From positions 1-35,323 of the forward strand of contig DAOSOK010000045.1 in NCBI GenBank assembly GCA_035373905.1: DNA of 35,323 bases, given 5' to 3'. The notes below the pieces were generated by a model. That model saw only the letters and a list, made by a program, of their open reading frames with translations, was not told the origin of the DNA and did no database searches. A program made the translations under genes and the position numbers. The stretch's first letter is position 1; each line of letters begins with the position of its first letter. Below, piece after piece: positions 21,978 through 31,400 of the stretch. The stretch comes from Candidatus Ozemobacteraceae bacterium (lineage in GTDB: Bacteria > Muiribacteriota > Ozemobacteria > Ozemobacterales > Ozemobacteraceae).

Positions 21978-24125
21978 GTGATCGATCCGCTGCTTGAAGG
22001 TCTCGCCGATCCGGACCCCGAACGACGCCGCAGGGCGATCTTCGGGGTCCTTTCGCATCGGCGCCATGACCTGCTGACGCCCCTGTATGACCTGGCCCTG
22101 GCGGAAAAAGAGGCCGGCCTGGCCGTTCTCGCGACCCAGGTCGTGCTGTCGCTCCGTTCCGCCCCGCCCGATCCGCGCCAGGACGAACTGATCGAACGGG
22201 CTGTGGCCGACCGCGATCCCGACAGGCTCGACGAGGCTTCCTGGGAGTATCTCGAAACCGCGGGAACTCGCCTGCAGAGACTCCATGTGCTTGCCTTGCT
22301 CTCGCGGCATGACGCTCCGCCTCGACATGCGCGCGGGTTTCTCGAAAGCTGTATCGGCCATTGCGACCCCGACGTGCGAACGGCCGCATGTCGGCCGGCC
22401 GTTGCCGCCGGGAACGGGCGCCTGCTGGCCTGGGTGCTCGCGGCCATCGAAGACCCCGACGCCGGCGTCGGGCGCGAGGCGGTGGCTGCGATTCAGACCG
22501 CGCCCCGCGCCCTCATCGCCGACGCTCTGGAAGAGGCTCTTACGGACGCCGACGAATGGGTGCCGGCCTGCGTCGCCGAGTTCCTTCCCGTCCTTGCCGG
22601 CGAGGAGATGCGCGAATCGCTCCTGCGGGGGGGCGAAAGCGCTCTGCCCAGGGTCGCCGCGAGATCACGCGAGGCTCTTGCCAGGCTCGACGCGCGAAAA
22701 ATGGCCTCCCGCCTTCCGCCTCCTCCGCCGCTTCCGAAACCCATCGAACGGCCGGCCGATGTGAAATTCTCCTTTCCCTCGCCAATGCCGGTCGCGACGA
22801 AACCCGCCGTCGCCGCGCCGCCGCCGGGCCCGCTTCCCTGGGCGCACCTCGTGACGGCGCTGGCGTCCGCACCGGAAACGATCCCTGCGGCAGGCCCCGA
22901 AATCGCCCCTCCGACTCCACCGCCGGCCAGAGAGACCCCGAAGAAGGAACGCGTCATCTCGATGCGCAGCAGAATAACGAAAGATAAACATGAGAAACCG
23001 GCAGCCGTCATGGAGAAACCGTTCGCCTCTGCGATGGCAGATGGCGGGGCACGCCTTGTTTCCCGGCCGCAGGCGGGAGAGGTTTCTCTGGCAACGCCCC
23101 GTCCGCCGGGAGATGCCCTTTCTTCCGTTGATATATCTGCAGATACACCAGGGCAACTCGATTTGGACGTATGGGAGGCTGTTTCCATCGATTTTGCTGC
23201 GCCGAGGGAGCCGAGGCTGGCGGTGCAGATCGAGCCGGCAGGGGAACCGCCGGTTGGCATGTCCGTTTCAGACACAGCGGACATCGAGATAACGATCGAC
23301 GATGCGCATGTCGCACAGACCGCTCCGTTGAGCGAGGCATCGGAAGCCCCGGAACAATCCCGGGACGGCGCGCTGTCTCTTGCAAAGCCGCCGATGATCG
23401 ATACGATCCTTGCACGGTACCCGTCGTTCGTCACGGGGCCGCTCGAGCGGTTCTTCCGGCCGGCCGCCCCTGACGCGCTTATGGAGACGCTCCGGGCCGC
23501 TATCGAGCCGCTGATCGCGTTCCTGTCGTTCGCGTTCCTGCAAACCTACCTGTTTTTCGGCCGGCGGACGCCCAAAGGCGACCAGGCCGCCAGGGACGCC
23601 CTGAACGCCCATTTTTCCGGCCCTGCATCCGTTCGGCTGCTGCATCACCTCTCGCTCTCCGTGAGGGAGATCGAGGGAGATGCGTTCTTTTCCACCGGGC
23701 TTGCGAGGGCGATGAATGAGGCTTCCGAAGACATGAACCCCCTGTTCATGCTCCGCGAGGTGACGGAGTTCCTGAAAACACCCCCGGACGAAGCAGGTGA
23801 TGGCCTGCAGCAGGTCGCGGGAGGACTTCCGGCCCTGCTGGGTGCATGCAAGGGAATCCTCCAGAATCCTATCGTCCTGAAACTTCCGCCGGGAGCGCGC
23901 GAGCCGTTTCTGAACCTGTCCGGCCCGCGTCCGCTCCCGCTCTCCGCGGCGGATCGTCCCGGCCTCGACCTGCCGGCGAACGAGATCGTGGTCCTCTCGA
24001 AAGACCGCTCCGAAGCGCTGGGGCTCTTTCCGTATTTCACCTTCGACGGCAGGAGCGTGACGTTCGGCATTCCCGCCGATGCCGCGTTCAAAACCCTGCT
24101 CGAACGACTTGGACTGACATTGTGA
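21978..24125 (+). CDS. HEAT-repeat protein with uncharacterised C-terminal domain
   Basis: The gene starts at GTG 21978, 6 bp after the FmdB stop, with no strong ribosome site, so translation is probably coupled. Residues 1-about 240 are helical HEAT-like repeats (DPDPERRRRAIFGVL, DPDVRTAACRPAVAAG, DPDAGVGREAVAAIQ, DADEWVPACVAEFLPVLAG). Residues about 240-460 are a Pro/Ala-rich, probably disordered linker. About 470-715 is a compact domain I do not recognise. It contains MIDTILARYPSFVTGPLERF, an aromatic-rich segment LIAFLSFAFLQTYLFFGRR and a terminal LFPYFTFDGRSVTFGIP. There is no signal peptide. HEAT repeats usually bind proteins, so a scaffold role is possible. It is one of three genes behind the CIRCE promoter. 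Confidence 0.8.
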   Translation: MIDPLLEGLADPDPERRRRAIFGVLSHRRHDLLTPLYDLALAEKEAGLAVLATQVVLSLRSAPPDPRQDELIERAVADRDPDRLDEASWEYLETAGTRLQRLHVLALLSRHDAPPRHARGFLESCIGHCDPDVRTAACRPAVAAGNGRLLAWVLAAIEDPDAGVGREAVAAIQTAPRALIADALEEALTDADEWVPACVAEFLPVLAGEEMRESLLRGGESALPRVAARSREALARLDARKMASRLPPPPPLPKPIERPADVKFSFPSPMPVATKPAVAAPPPGPLPWAHLVTALASAPETIPAAGPEIAPPTPPPARETPKKERVISMRSRITKDKHEKPAAVMEKPFASAMADGGARLVSRPQAGEVSLATPRPPGDALSSVDISADTPGQLDLDVWEAVSIDFAAPREPRLAVQIEPAGEPPVGMSVSDTADIEITIDDAHVAQTAPLSEASEAPEQSRDGALSLAKPPMIDTILARYPSFVTGPLERFFRPAAPDALMETLRAAIEPLIAFLSFAFLQTYLFFGRRTPKGDQAARDALNAHFSGPASVRLLHHLSLSVREIEGDAFFSTGLARAMNEASEDMNPLFMLREVTEFLKTPPDEAGDGLQQVAGGLPALLGACKGILQNPIVLKLPPGAREPFLNLSGPRPLPLSAADRPGLDLPANEIVVLSKDRSEALGLFPYFTFDGRSVTFGIPADAAFKTLLERLGLTL

Positions 24126-24136
24126 GGCTGCAATCC

Positions 24137-25855
24137 ATGATGCGAAGAGGAAGAGCGGGGGTGCTCGCGTTCGCCCTGCTGACAATGTTCTCCGGGCCGG
24201 TGTTCGCTCTTTCGGCCGACGAGGTTGCCTCGAGGTTCTTTCCGGTCCCGTCGGCGGCGCCCGCTCTGCCCCGGTTGTCCCTGCCGCCGCTTCCGACGCC
24301 CGATGACGGCAGCCCCGGCGATGTCGACAGACACAATGAAGGCGTCCGATACAACAACGACGGAATCCGGGCCCTGGAGGAAGGAAGAATAGATGAAGCT
24401 ATTCAACTCCTTCGGCGCGCGACAGAAGTCGATCCGCATGAAAAGGGAGCCTGGAACAACCTGGTTCTCGCCCTCCAGCGTGACGGATCGCGCCCCCGGG
24501 AACTGTACGAGGCGGCGCTCCAGTTGATGGCCCGGGACGACCGGGATTTCCACGCGCCGTATACCGCTGGCGTCACCCTGCTCGACAAGCTCAAGCAGCC
24601 GCGCGAGGCGATTCCCTTCCTGGAAGAGGCTCACAGGCGCAATGTGAACGATCCCGGCCTCGCCGTCGCCCTCGCGCAGGCCTGGGAAAAAGCCGGGTTC
24701 CCCGACCGGGCGCTGGAGATCCTGAAGCCGGCGGCGCCCCTGGTCAGGGACGACCCGTATCCCCAGTATCTCCTGGGGAACCTTCTGCTGGCGAAGCGCG
24801 ATTACGTGCCGGCCATTCGGGCTTACCAGTCGGTGCTCGATCGCGACGGAGAGGGATTCGTCCACGACGCCTGGCTTCGGGCCAGGTATTACGCCGGCCA
24901 GCTCGACGGCCTCGCCGAGGCCATCGACGCCGCATTGCGCCGCTTTCCCGGCATCATGAACCGCCAGGTGCTGGAGCGGATCGCGTTTTCCCTCGGCGAC
25001 CGGCGATACCGGCTGGTCGAGACCGTCAACGTCCAGGTCGGCGACCCGACGGCGCTGCAGAAACTCGATTTCATCATCCGGCTGCCTCCGCAGATCGCCG
25101 GCTTTCAGAAGGTGCTGCTGGAGAAGGTCTCCGTTGTATCGGACGGCCGGGAGTCGGATGTCGCCCCGTCGGCCCCGGACGCGGACGGCCGGGTCCGCAT
25201 CAAGGGCGTCGAAGGCATCAGAAACGGGCTCGTGAAATTAAAATTAGTATATGATATTGAACGACGGGCGTGGCTGGGAAGCCGGGGCCCGTTCCAACCG
25301 GTTTCAGAGCCCGACATGGATGAATTGAAGCGCGACGAACGCCTCTCGCTCGAGAACGCCGGGCTGGACGCGCTCGACAGGCGACTGCGCCGCGAGGACG
25401 GCAATTTCCTCCAGAACGCCTACCTCGCGATCGGCCGCGGCCTGACCTACCGGGAGAACTTCGAAGAGCACGGCGTCGACTGGGCGCTGGCGAACCCTGA
25501 CGCCTGCGATTGCACCGAGTTCTCCTGGCTCCTCGCGGCCCTCTGCATCCGCCGGGGGCTCCCCGCCCGCGTGGTGACCGGTTTCCTCGTGAAACCCGAT
25601 CTCATCGGCAAAGAGACCAACATCGGCCACGCATGGGTGGACGTATATTTCAAAGGCAAAGGCTGGGTCCCCGCCGACCCGACCCTCGGCACCACCATGC
25701 ACTGGGCCTACTTCGGCAACCTGCTCTCCGACCAGATCGTCTTCGACTATTTCGAACCCTCCCGCAAATCCCGCGTCAGCATCGACTTCACCTCGACCCG
25801 CGCCACCATGCCCGTCACTATCACCAACACCTATCTCATCACCCTCCGCTCCTGA
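24137..25855 (+). CDS. Secreted TPR protein with C-terminal transglutaminase-like protease domain
   Basis: I start at ATG 24137 (or 24140), which gives a signal peptide MMRRGRAGVLAFALLTMFSG ending at VFA. A GTG at 24122 overlapping the previous stop is possible. The 572-residue product has TPR-like helices (about 60-290; for example NEGVRYNNDGIRALEEGRID and NNLVLALQRDG). A beta-rich middle region (about 290-400) follows, then a transglutaminase-like domain. The triad is visible: Cys 459 in DACDCTEFSWL, His 498 in GHAWVDVYF and Asp 514 in WVPADPTLG. Such domains act as cysteine proteases or cross-linking enzymes, here in the periplasm. It lies 11 bp after the HEAT-repeat gene, so it is the third gene of the CIRCE operon. 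Confidence 0.88.
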   Translation: MMRRGRAGVLAFALLTMFSGPVFALSADEVASRFFPVPSAAPALPRLSLPPLPTPDDGSPGDVDRHNEGVRYNNDGIRALEEGRIDEAIQLLRRATEVDPHEKGAWNNLVLALQRDGSRPRELYEAALQLMARDDRDFHAPYTAGVTLLDKLKQPREAIPFLEEAHRRNVNDPGLAVALAQAWEKAGFPDRALEILKPAAPLVRDDPYPQYLLGNLLLAKRDYVPAIRAYQSVLDRDGEGFVHDAWLRARYYAGQLDGLAEAIDAALRRFPGIMNRQVLERIAFSLGDRRYRLVETVNVQVGDPTALQKLDFIIRLPPQIAGFQKVLLEKVSVVSDGRESDVAPSAPDADGRVRIKGVEGIRNGLVKLKLVYDIERRAWLGSRGPFQPVSEPDMDELKRDERLSLENAGLDALDRRLRREDGNFLQNAYLAIGRGLTYRENFEEHGVDWALANPDACDCTEFSWLLAALCIRRGLPARVVTGFLVKPDLIGKETNIGHAWVDVYFKGKGWVPADPTLGTTMHWAYFGNLLSDQIVFDYFEPSRKSRVSIDFTSTRATMPVTITNTYLITLRS

Positions 25856-25892
25856 TCTTGAAGTTTCGAATCCTTGATGCTACCATCGCCCA

Positions 25893-27713
25893 ATGGAGCA
25901 TGAGACCGTGAACAGGTGGGAAAGCTGTCCTTTCTCGGCGAGAGGCTGGATTTGGTTGGCGTTGTTTCTTATCGTTGGTGCTGTTCCGCTTTGCATGTAT
26001 CTCCGGATTGTTCCGATCAGTGCTGACGTTCAGGAATTTTGGACGGGGCAGACCGAAACGTTCGATTTCTTTTCCTTTTATCGTGCCAGATGGACCGTAT
26101 TATTGGCGGCGGTCGGGCTGTTCGGATTCCTGAATCTGGAAAGATCCCAAAGCCGATCGGGATACTCATTCCTCCTCGGGATATATGCATTTTTCATCGT
26201 TGCTTCAACGGCTTTTTCGGAGCGCCCCTGGCAGGCAGTGGATGGAGCTCCGGGGCGGTATGAAGGGACTGCGGTGCTTCTTGCCTACGTGATCATTGCC
26301 TATTTAGCCTTGAGTCAGGCCAGATGCCCGACCTTTTCCAGAAAACTGCTCGGTGCAACGCTTGCAGGTGGTTTGATTGTCTGTCTCGTCGGACTGGCTC
26401 AATTTCTCAATCACGACCCTTTCAGGACGCTGCAGGGAAAACATCTCGTGATGCCTGCAAGTGCGCACAACCAGGTGAAATCTCTCGAATTCAACGTGAC
26501 GAACGGCTTTATTTACGGAACGTTGCCGAATCCTAATTATACTGGAAGTTATATAACTATTATTATGGCTATTACGTTCGGTGGCGTTTGGCTTGGAAGA
26601 GGTAAGTGGCGATGGACATTGCTGCCTCTGCATTTTCTCGCTTATATCAATTGGTTTGGATGTCGATCGAGAGCCGGACTGCTTGGTGGGGGACTGGCGA
26701 TCATATTTTTATTGCTCATGGGCAGGAGCCGTTGGCGGGAAAATCTGAAGTTGGCAGGAATATTGTTTCTTTCATACGTCACCATATTCTTTTGGATGGA
26801 TTATATAAGTCTTAAAACACCCAATTCACATCGGTTATTGGATAATTTCTTCAGCAGACCATCCCATCGAATGCCAATTGCGAATGATTTCAAAGATCTT
26901 ATTCTGGCAACAGACTCGTTTGATCTTGTCTATTCCGGCAGTCTGATGCATTGTGACTACAAGAAAGGAAATTTTGAATTTCGGAATCAGGCGGGAAACG
27001 TCGTAACCTATGAATTAGACGGGCAACAGGCGAAGTTTCCGAAAAATGAGTTTTTTGGATTTACCGTTGCAATTGCGACCGAATCAAAAGTGGTCCAGAT
27101 CACCAGGCTTGAGAACACCATCAGTCTCATTCACACGAAACAGGGCTTCATGTTCATTGATGACAGAATGCGTCCAGTACGATTCAGAAAAGTTCCAAAA
27201 TACGGTTTTGAGGGTCGAGAGCAGTGGGGGACGATGAGAGGGTTTGCTTGGTCGAGAAGCCTTCCGCTCATGTGGGATGCTTTGCTTATGGGATACGGCC
27301 CCGACATGTTTCTCTTTCATTTTCCTCAGGATGATTATCTCGAGAAACTCAGGGCTGGAATCCCGCTGTTTATGCGATTCGACAAGCCGCATAACATGTT
27401 TCTCCAGATCGGTATCAATACGGGGGGACTTTCTCTTCTTGCCGTGCTGATACTGTTTGGAAAATATCTGTTGCAGTCGGTGCTTATATTCTGGCGTGCC
27501 CGTTTTGAAGACGCTCATGAAATATATGGGGTGTGCATTGCCGCCGCTATCGGCGGTTACCTTGCGGCAGGTATGTTCAACGACAGCTCCCTGTCGGTGG
27601 CCCCGGTTTTCTGGGCGCTTCTGGGAGCGGGGATTGGCATCAACATGAAGCTTGCAGAACGAACGTCCGCAGTTGTCGGACAACCGCTCGTATCAGGCGA
27701 TTCCGTAGAATAG
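25893..27713 (+). CDS. O-antigen ligase/polymerase-family membrane protein with inserted soluble domain
   Basis: The 606-residue product has about ten membrane helices: residues 18-300, and again about 500-590. The middle (about 310-440) is a soluble, beta-rich insert (FDLVYSGSLMHCDYKKGNFE, FFGFTVAIATESKVVQITRL and a GFMFIDDRMRPVRFRK segment). The ligase-type motifs are LPNPNYTGSYITI near residue 215, CRSRAGLLGGGLAI, and FDKPHNMFLQIGINTGGLSLL near 500, with the His and Asn of the Wzy_C region. It probably polymerises or transfers a surface glycan; the substrate is unknown. Base composition is visibly richer in A/T than the genes just upstream, which suggests separate acquisition. It stands 37 bp after the transglutaminase gene. 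Its end faces a minus-strand gene 24 bp away. Confidence 0.85.
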   Translation: MEHETVNRWESCPFSARGWIWLALFLIVGAVPLCMYLRIVPISADVQEFWTGQTETFDFFSFYRARWTVLLAAVGLFGFLNLERSQSRSGYSFLLGIYAFFIVASTAFSERPWQAVDGAPGRYEGTAVLLAYVIIAYLALSQARCPTFSRKLLGATLAGGLIVCLVGLAQFLNHDPFRTLQGKHLVMPASAHNQVKSLEFNVTNGFIYGTLPNPNYTGSYITIIMAITFGGVWLGRGKWRWTLLPLHFLAYINWFGCRSRAGLLGGGLAIIFLLLMGRSRWRENLKLAGILFLSYVTIFFWMDYISLKTPNSHRLLDNFFSRPSHRMPIANDFKDLILATDSFDLVYSGSLMHCDYKKGNFEFRNQAGNVVTYELDGQQAKFPKNEFFGFTVAIATESKVVQITRLENTISLIHTKQGFMFIDDRMRPVRFRKVPKYGFEGREQWGTMRGFAWSRSLPLMWDALLMGYGPDMFLFHFPQDDYLEKLRAGIPLFMRFDKPHNMFLQIGINTGGLSLLAVLILFGKYLLQSVLIFWRARFEDAHEIYGVCIAAAIGGYLAAGMFNDSSLSVAPVFWALLGAGIGINMKLAERTSAVVGQPLVSGDSVE

Positions 27714-27737
27714 CGCGCTCGATCAGTTGCATGAACT

Positions 27738-28313
27738 TCAGCAACATGATGCAAGTCGGCTCGCCAGATATTCCAGAAACACGGTCGAATCGTGTTTGTG
27801 GTCTCCTGTCATGCGCCCTGAAAGAATATACTCGTTTCTATATGACTTTTCCCAGATATCGGTGATTTCCTTGAAAGAGGCGAAAGCCGCGTTATACCGG
27901 ACGTACAATTCGGAAAAAACGGCTTCGTCTGTTTTATCAAGTTCCCAACGCTCCGGGCAGATGCACCCGTCCGTGTGTTCCGCTTTTCCGGAACAGAATG
28001 TAACGGGGTAACAACGGCACATCCCGGGGCGGGCATCATGTATCCCGCAAGCAGCATGGGGAGTCGACCTGCGAAAAAAAACGCAGGCTCCGTTTTCCCT
28101 TTTTATACAGACGATGAAACGCCCTTCGCCGGTCAACCGGAACGAGAAATACCCGTATTCCTCAATCGTCGGTGAGAGGGGTTCCAACGTGCACCAGTCA
28201 TCGAGAGGCGTGCTGAGAAACGCTGCAAGTCGTTGTATATCGACGCCATTTATCGGCACGATATAGGTACGGCAGCATCTTGCATCGCATCGGTCGCATG
28301 GAATCGATTTCAT
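27738..28313 (-). CDS. YkgJ-family cysteine-cluster protein
   Basis: The 191-residue product begins MKSIPCDRCDARCCRTYIVP, giving the CxxCxxxCC cluster of the YkgJ/UPF0153 family. More cysteines lie further on (ACGIHDARPGMCRCYPVTFC and DGCICPERW), consistent with a zinc or iron-sulfur centre. An AAGGAG site (complement of 28321-28326) is spaced 7 bases before the start. The function of the family is not established. It ends with a Cys pair (RLASCC). It is transcribed towards the ligase gene and away from the YgfK-type gene upstream, from which 128 bp separate it. Both are on the minus strand, so they could share a transcript. Confidence 0.87.
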   Translation of the reverse strand: MKSIPCDRCDARCCRTYIVPINGVDIQRLAAFLSTPLDDWCTLEPLSPTIEEYGYFSFRLTGEGRFIVCIKRENGACVFFRRSTPHAACGIHDARPGMCRCYPVTFCSGKAEHTDGCICPERWELDKTDEAVFSELYVRYNAAFASFKEITDIWEKSYRNEYILSGRMTGDHKHDSTVFLEYLASRLASCC

Positions 28314-28441
28314 CCTCCGTCTCCTTCAGATGCTGCGTATATCCTCATTTTCGGCATGACCGAATGACACAGATGACTGTGGTGGAACATCGGAGATATC
28401 CGGAGGACATCTGTGCCATTCGAGACGCGTTTCGTTTCCCC

Positions 28442-31400
28442 TTAAACCCAGCAAGAGGCCCTGGTGGCCTGGAAGAGGATGGCGAGTTTCAGGGCTCGCG
28501 AGAAGTCGATTTCCTTCAGGTCTTTGGTTTTGCCTTCGACGTCGACGGACTCGACGACGAGGGTGTCGGCGTTGAGAACCGCCTTGACCGGGCCGGCGTG
28601 GTACTGGAGTTTGCCCTTGCCGGCGGTGAGCGACTCGGCGAAACCGCCGAACTTCGCGTGCAGGGTGTCGCCGTCCCACAGGTAGCCGTCATTCTCGTGC
28701 TCGAAGCTGTTGGCGGTCAGGTAGAACTTGGGCTTGTCCTTGTAGGGGGCGCCGCTGGTCGGGCAGAAGGTCGTGCAGTTGCCGCACTCGTTGCAGAAAT
28801 CGCCGATGTTGAGCACCTGCGGCTCCTGGCCGAGGCGGAACGTCTCGAGGGTCTCGATCTTCCAGCCATTGTTCTTGCGCACCGCGTGCTGTTTCTGGAA
28901 GTCGCCGGGCTTCACCCGGTAGCTCCGGTTCGCTCGATTCGGGCAGACGCTGACGCAGACGTTGCAGACGTCGTCGCAGTTGAGGCAGCGGCGGGCCTCC
29001 TCGCGCACTTCGTTGTCGGTGAGGCTCCGGATGACGACGTTGAAGTTGATGCGCTCGGAGACGGGGATCTCGGGCAGCTTCAGGCCGTGCACCCGCCGTG
29101 CCGACTTCTGCTGGAACTGGGCCGGCGTCAGGTTCTTGTCTACCTTGCCAGACAGCTCGGGAAGCGGCCGGCCGGCTTTCGCGAGAATGTTCATGGCTGC
29201 CTGTCTGCCGTCGGCGACGGCCTTGACGATCGTCGCCGCGCCGCGCACCAGGTCGCCGCCCGCGAACACCTTGTCGAGCTTCGTCATGCCGGTTCCCGGA
29301 TCGATCTTCAGCTCTTCGGGCTTCATGAAGTCGATCACGATGTCCTGGCTGATCGCCGGTATGATCGTGTCGAAGGGCAATTCTTCAATAGCTCCTGGTA
29401 TCTTTTCCGGCTTCGCGCGGCCGTCGGGACCCTTCGCGCCGAGCCGCATCTTCTGCACTTTCAGGGCGGACACCTTACCGTCGCGCGTCAGAACGGCCTC
29501 GGGGGCGCACAGCTCGAGAATCTCGATCTTCTCGTCGAGCAGCGCTTCGATCTCTTCCCGGTCGGCGGGCATCTCGGCGCGGGTGCGGCGGTAAACCAGC
29601 GTGACCGAGCCGGACGGCCCGACGAGGCGCAGCGCCGTGCGGGCCGCATCCATCGCGGAGTTGCCACCGCCGATGACGGCGACGCGCGGGCCGATCGACA
29701 CCGGCTTGTTGCGGCGCACGTCGGACAGAAGTTTCAGACAGTCGATGACTCCGGCCGCATCCTCGCCGGGGATACCCATCTTCTTTGCAGCCTGGGCGCC
29801 GACGGCGACGTAGATGAAGTCGTTCTCGTTGCGGAGCGCGGCGAACCGGTCGCGGGTGATGGCTGTCTCGTAACAGATCTTCACGCCGAGGCTCTGGATC
29901 GCCTGGACATCCTTCATGATCGCATCGGCCGTCAGCCGGAACGCCGGAATCGCGTCGCTGACCATGCCGCCCGCGAACGCCTTCGTTTCGTAGACCGTGA
30001 CAGCGAACCCTTCGAGTGCCAGGAAGTAGGCACAGGCCAGCCCCGACGGGCCAGCGCCGATGACCGCCGCCTTCATACCATTCGCCTTCGCGGGCTTCGG
30101 CATGGGCGAGTCGGGATTCTTCTCGGCAATGAACCGCTTCACTTCGCGGATCAGCAGCGACGAATCGTAGTTCATGCGGGTGCACTTGTGCTGGCACTGA
30201 TGATCGCAGACCATGCCAAGCACGTTCGGGAATGGGTTCGTGCGCCGGATGACCTCGTAGGCTTTGCGATACTCGCCGAGCGATGCGTAATACAGATAGT
30301 TCGGGATATCCTGGCTCGCCGGGCAGGTGGTGATGCAGGGAGCCCGCACGCAGTCGAACTCGGGAAGCGGCCGCGCCGTCTTGACCGATTCGCCCGTTTT
30401 GCTGTTCTGATGATAGGCGGAAAGCGTCGACGCGGTGCCGGCGTATTTGCGCAGGTTCGTAAGCGCCGCGCGCTTCACGTCGCCGTCGAGCCGTCCGGAA
30501 CGCCGGAGAATAAATGACTCTATAGAATCGGCGTGTTCGTCGCGCATGCGCGCCGCCAGTTCCTGGAGATACTGGAGCTGGCGGGCATAGCCGCCCGGCT
30601 TGAGCAGGTCGGAGCAGACGGTGACGGGCCTGATGCCGCAGGAGATCAGGTGGGGCAGATTGAAGCAGTCGGCGCCGGCCGAGAAGCTCAGGTCGAGCTC
30701 GCCGTCGAACTCGTTCTGCAGCTTCGCCGCGACGCGGATGCTGATCGGGTGAAGGGCGCGTCCGCTCATGTACATCATCTTCTCGTTGGGTGGGAAGACA
30801 TTCTTGTGGTTCACGCTCTCGAGCGTGTTGGTGAGTTTCAGCGAGAACTGGGTCTTCATCTCGGCCGAGGCGGCGCGCAGGTTTCTGATCAGCTTCACGG
30901 CGTCGGGGTATTTGAGGTCGTGGCCGAACGCCTCGTCGGGCACGTTGGTCGCGAAGCCGAGCACGTCGTTGAGGATATGGCGCAGTTCGGCCGGCCCGAG
31001 CAGGGTGGGGTTCAGCTTGATCGTCGTATGGTAGCCACGCTCCTTCACGAGATACATGCCGATCTTCTCGATCTCGTCGGGCGGACAGCCGTGCATCGTT
31101 GACAGCGTGATGTTGTCCGACATGCAGTCGGGAATGTCGAGGTCGCGGATCGCGGGGTAGAGCTTCGCGACGGCGGCGATCTTGGCTTCCTTTTCCGCGC
31201 GGGCGTTTGCCATGCGGTCGAGGAACCGCTGAACGTTGGGTTTCCTGATGCCTTCGAGATTGTAGCCGACGCTCATGTTGAAGATGAAGCCGCGGCCGCG
31301 CTTCACGTCGCGGCCGAGCTTGTGATTAAGCATGTGGAGGAGGATCCAGGCGTTGAGATACTCGTCGAACGAATCGTCGAGCTTCATCTCCTGAGACCAT

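Noticed and set aside
22493..23434. A 313-codon minus-strand frame in the HEAT-repeat gene
   Set aside because: It lies opposite the Pro/Ala-rich linker, where GC-biased sequence keeps several frames open. No start site or domain supports it.
28280..30517. A 745-codon open frame on the plus strand opposite the YgfK-type gene
   Set aside because: It is the antisense shadow of a GC-rich gene whose minus-strand product has complete FAD, NAD(P) and iron-sulfur motifs. The plus-strand protein is rich in Arg, Val and Asp with no recognisable domain or ribosome site.
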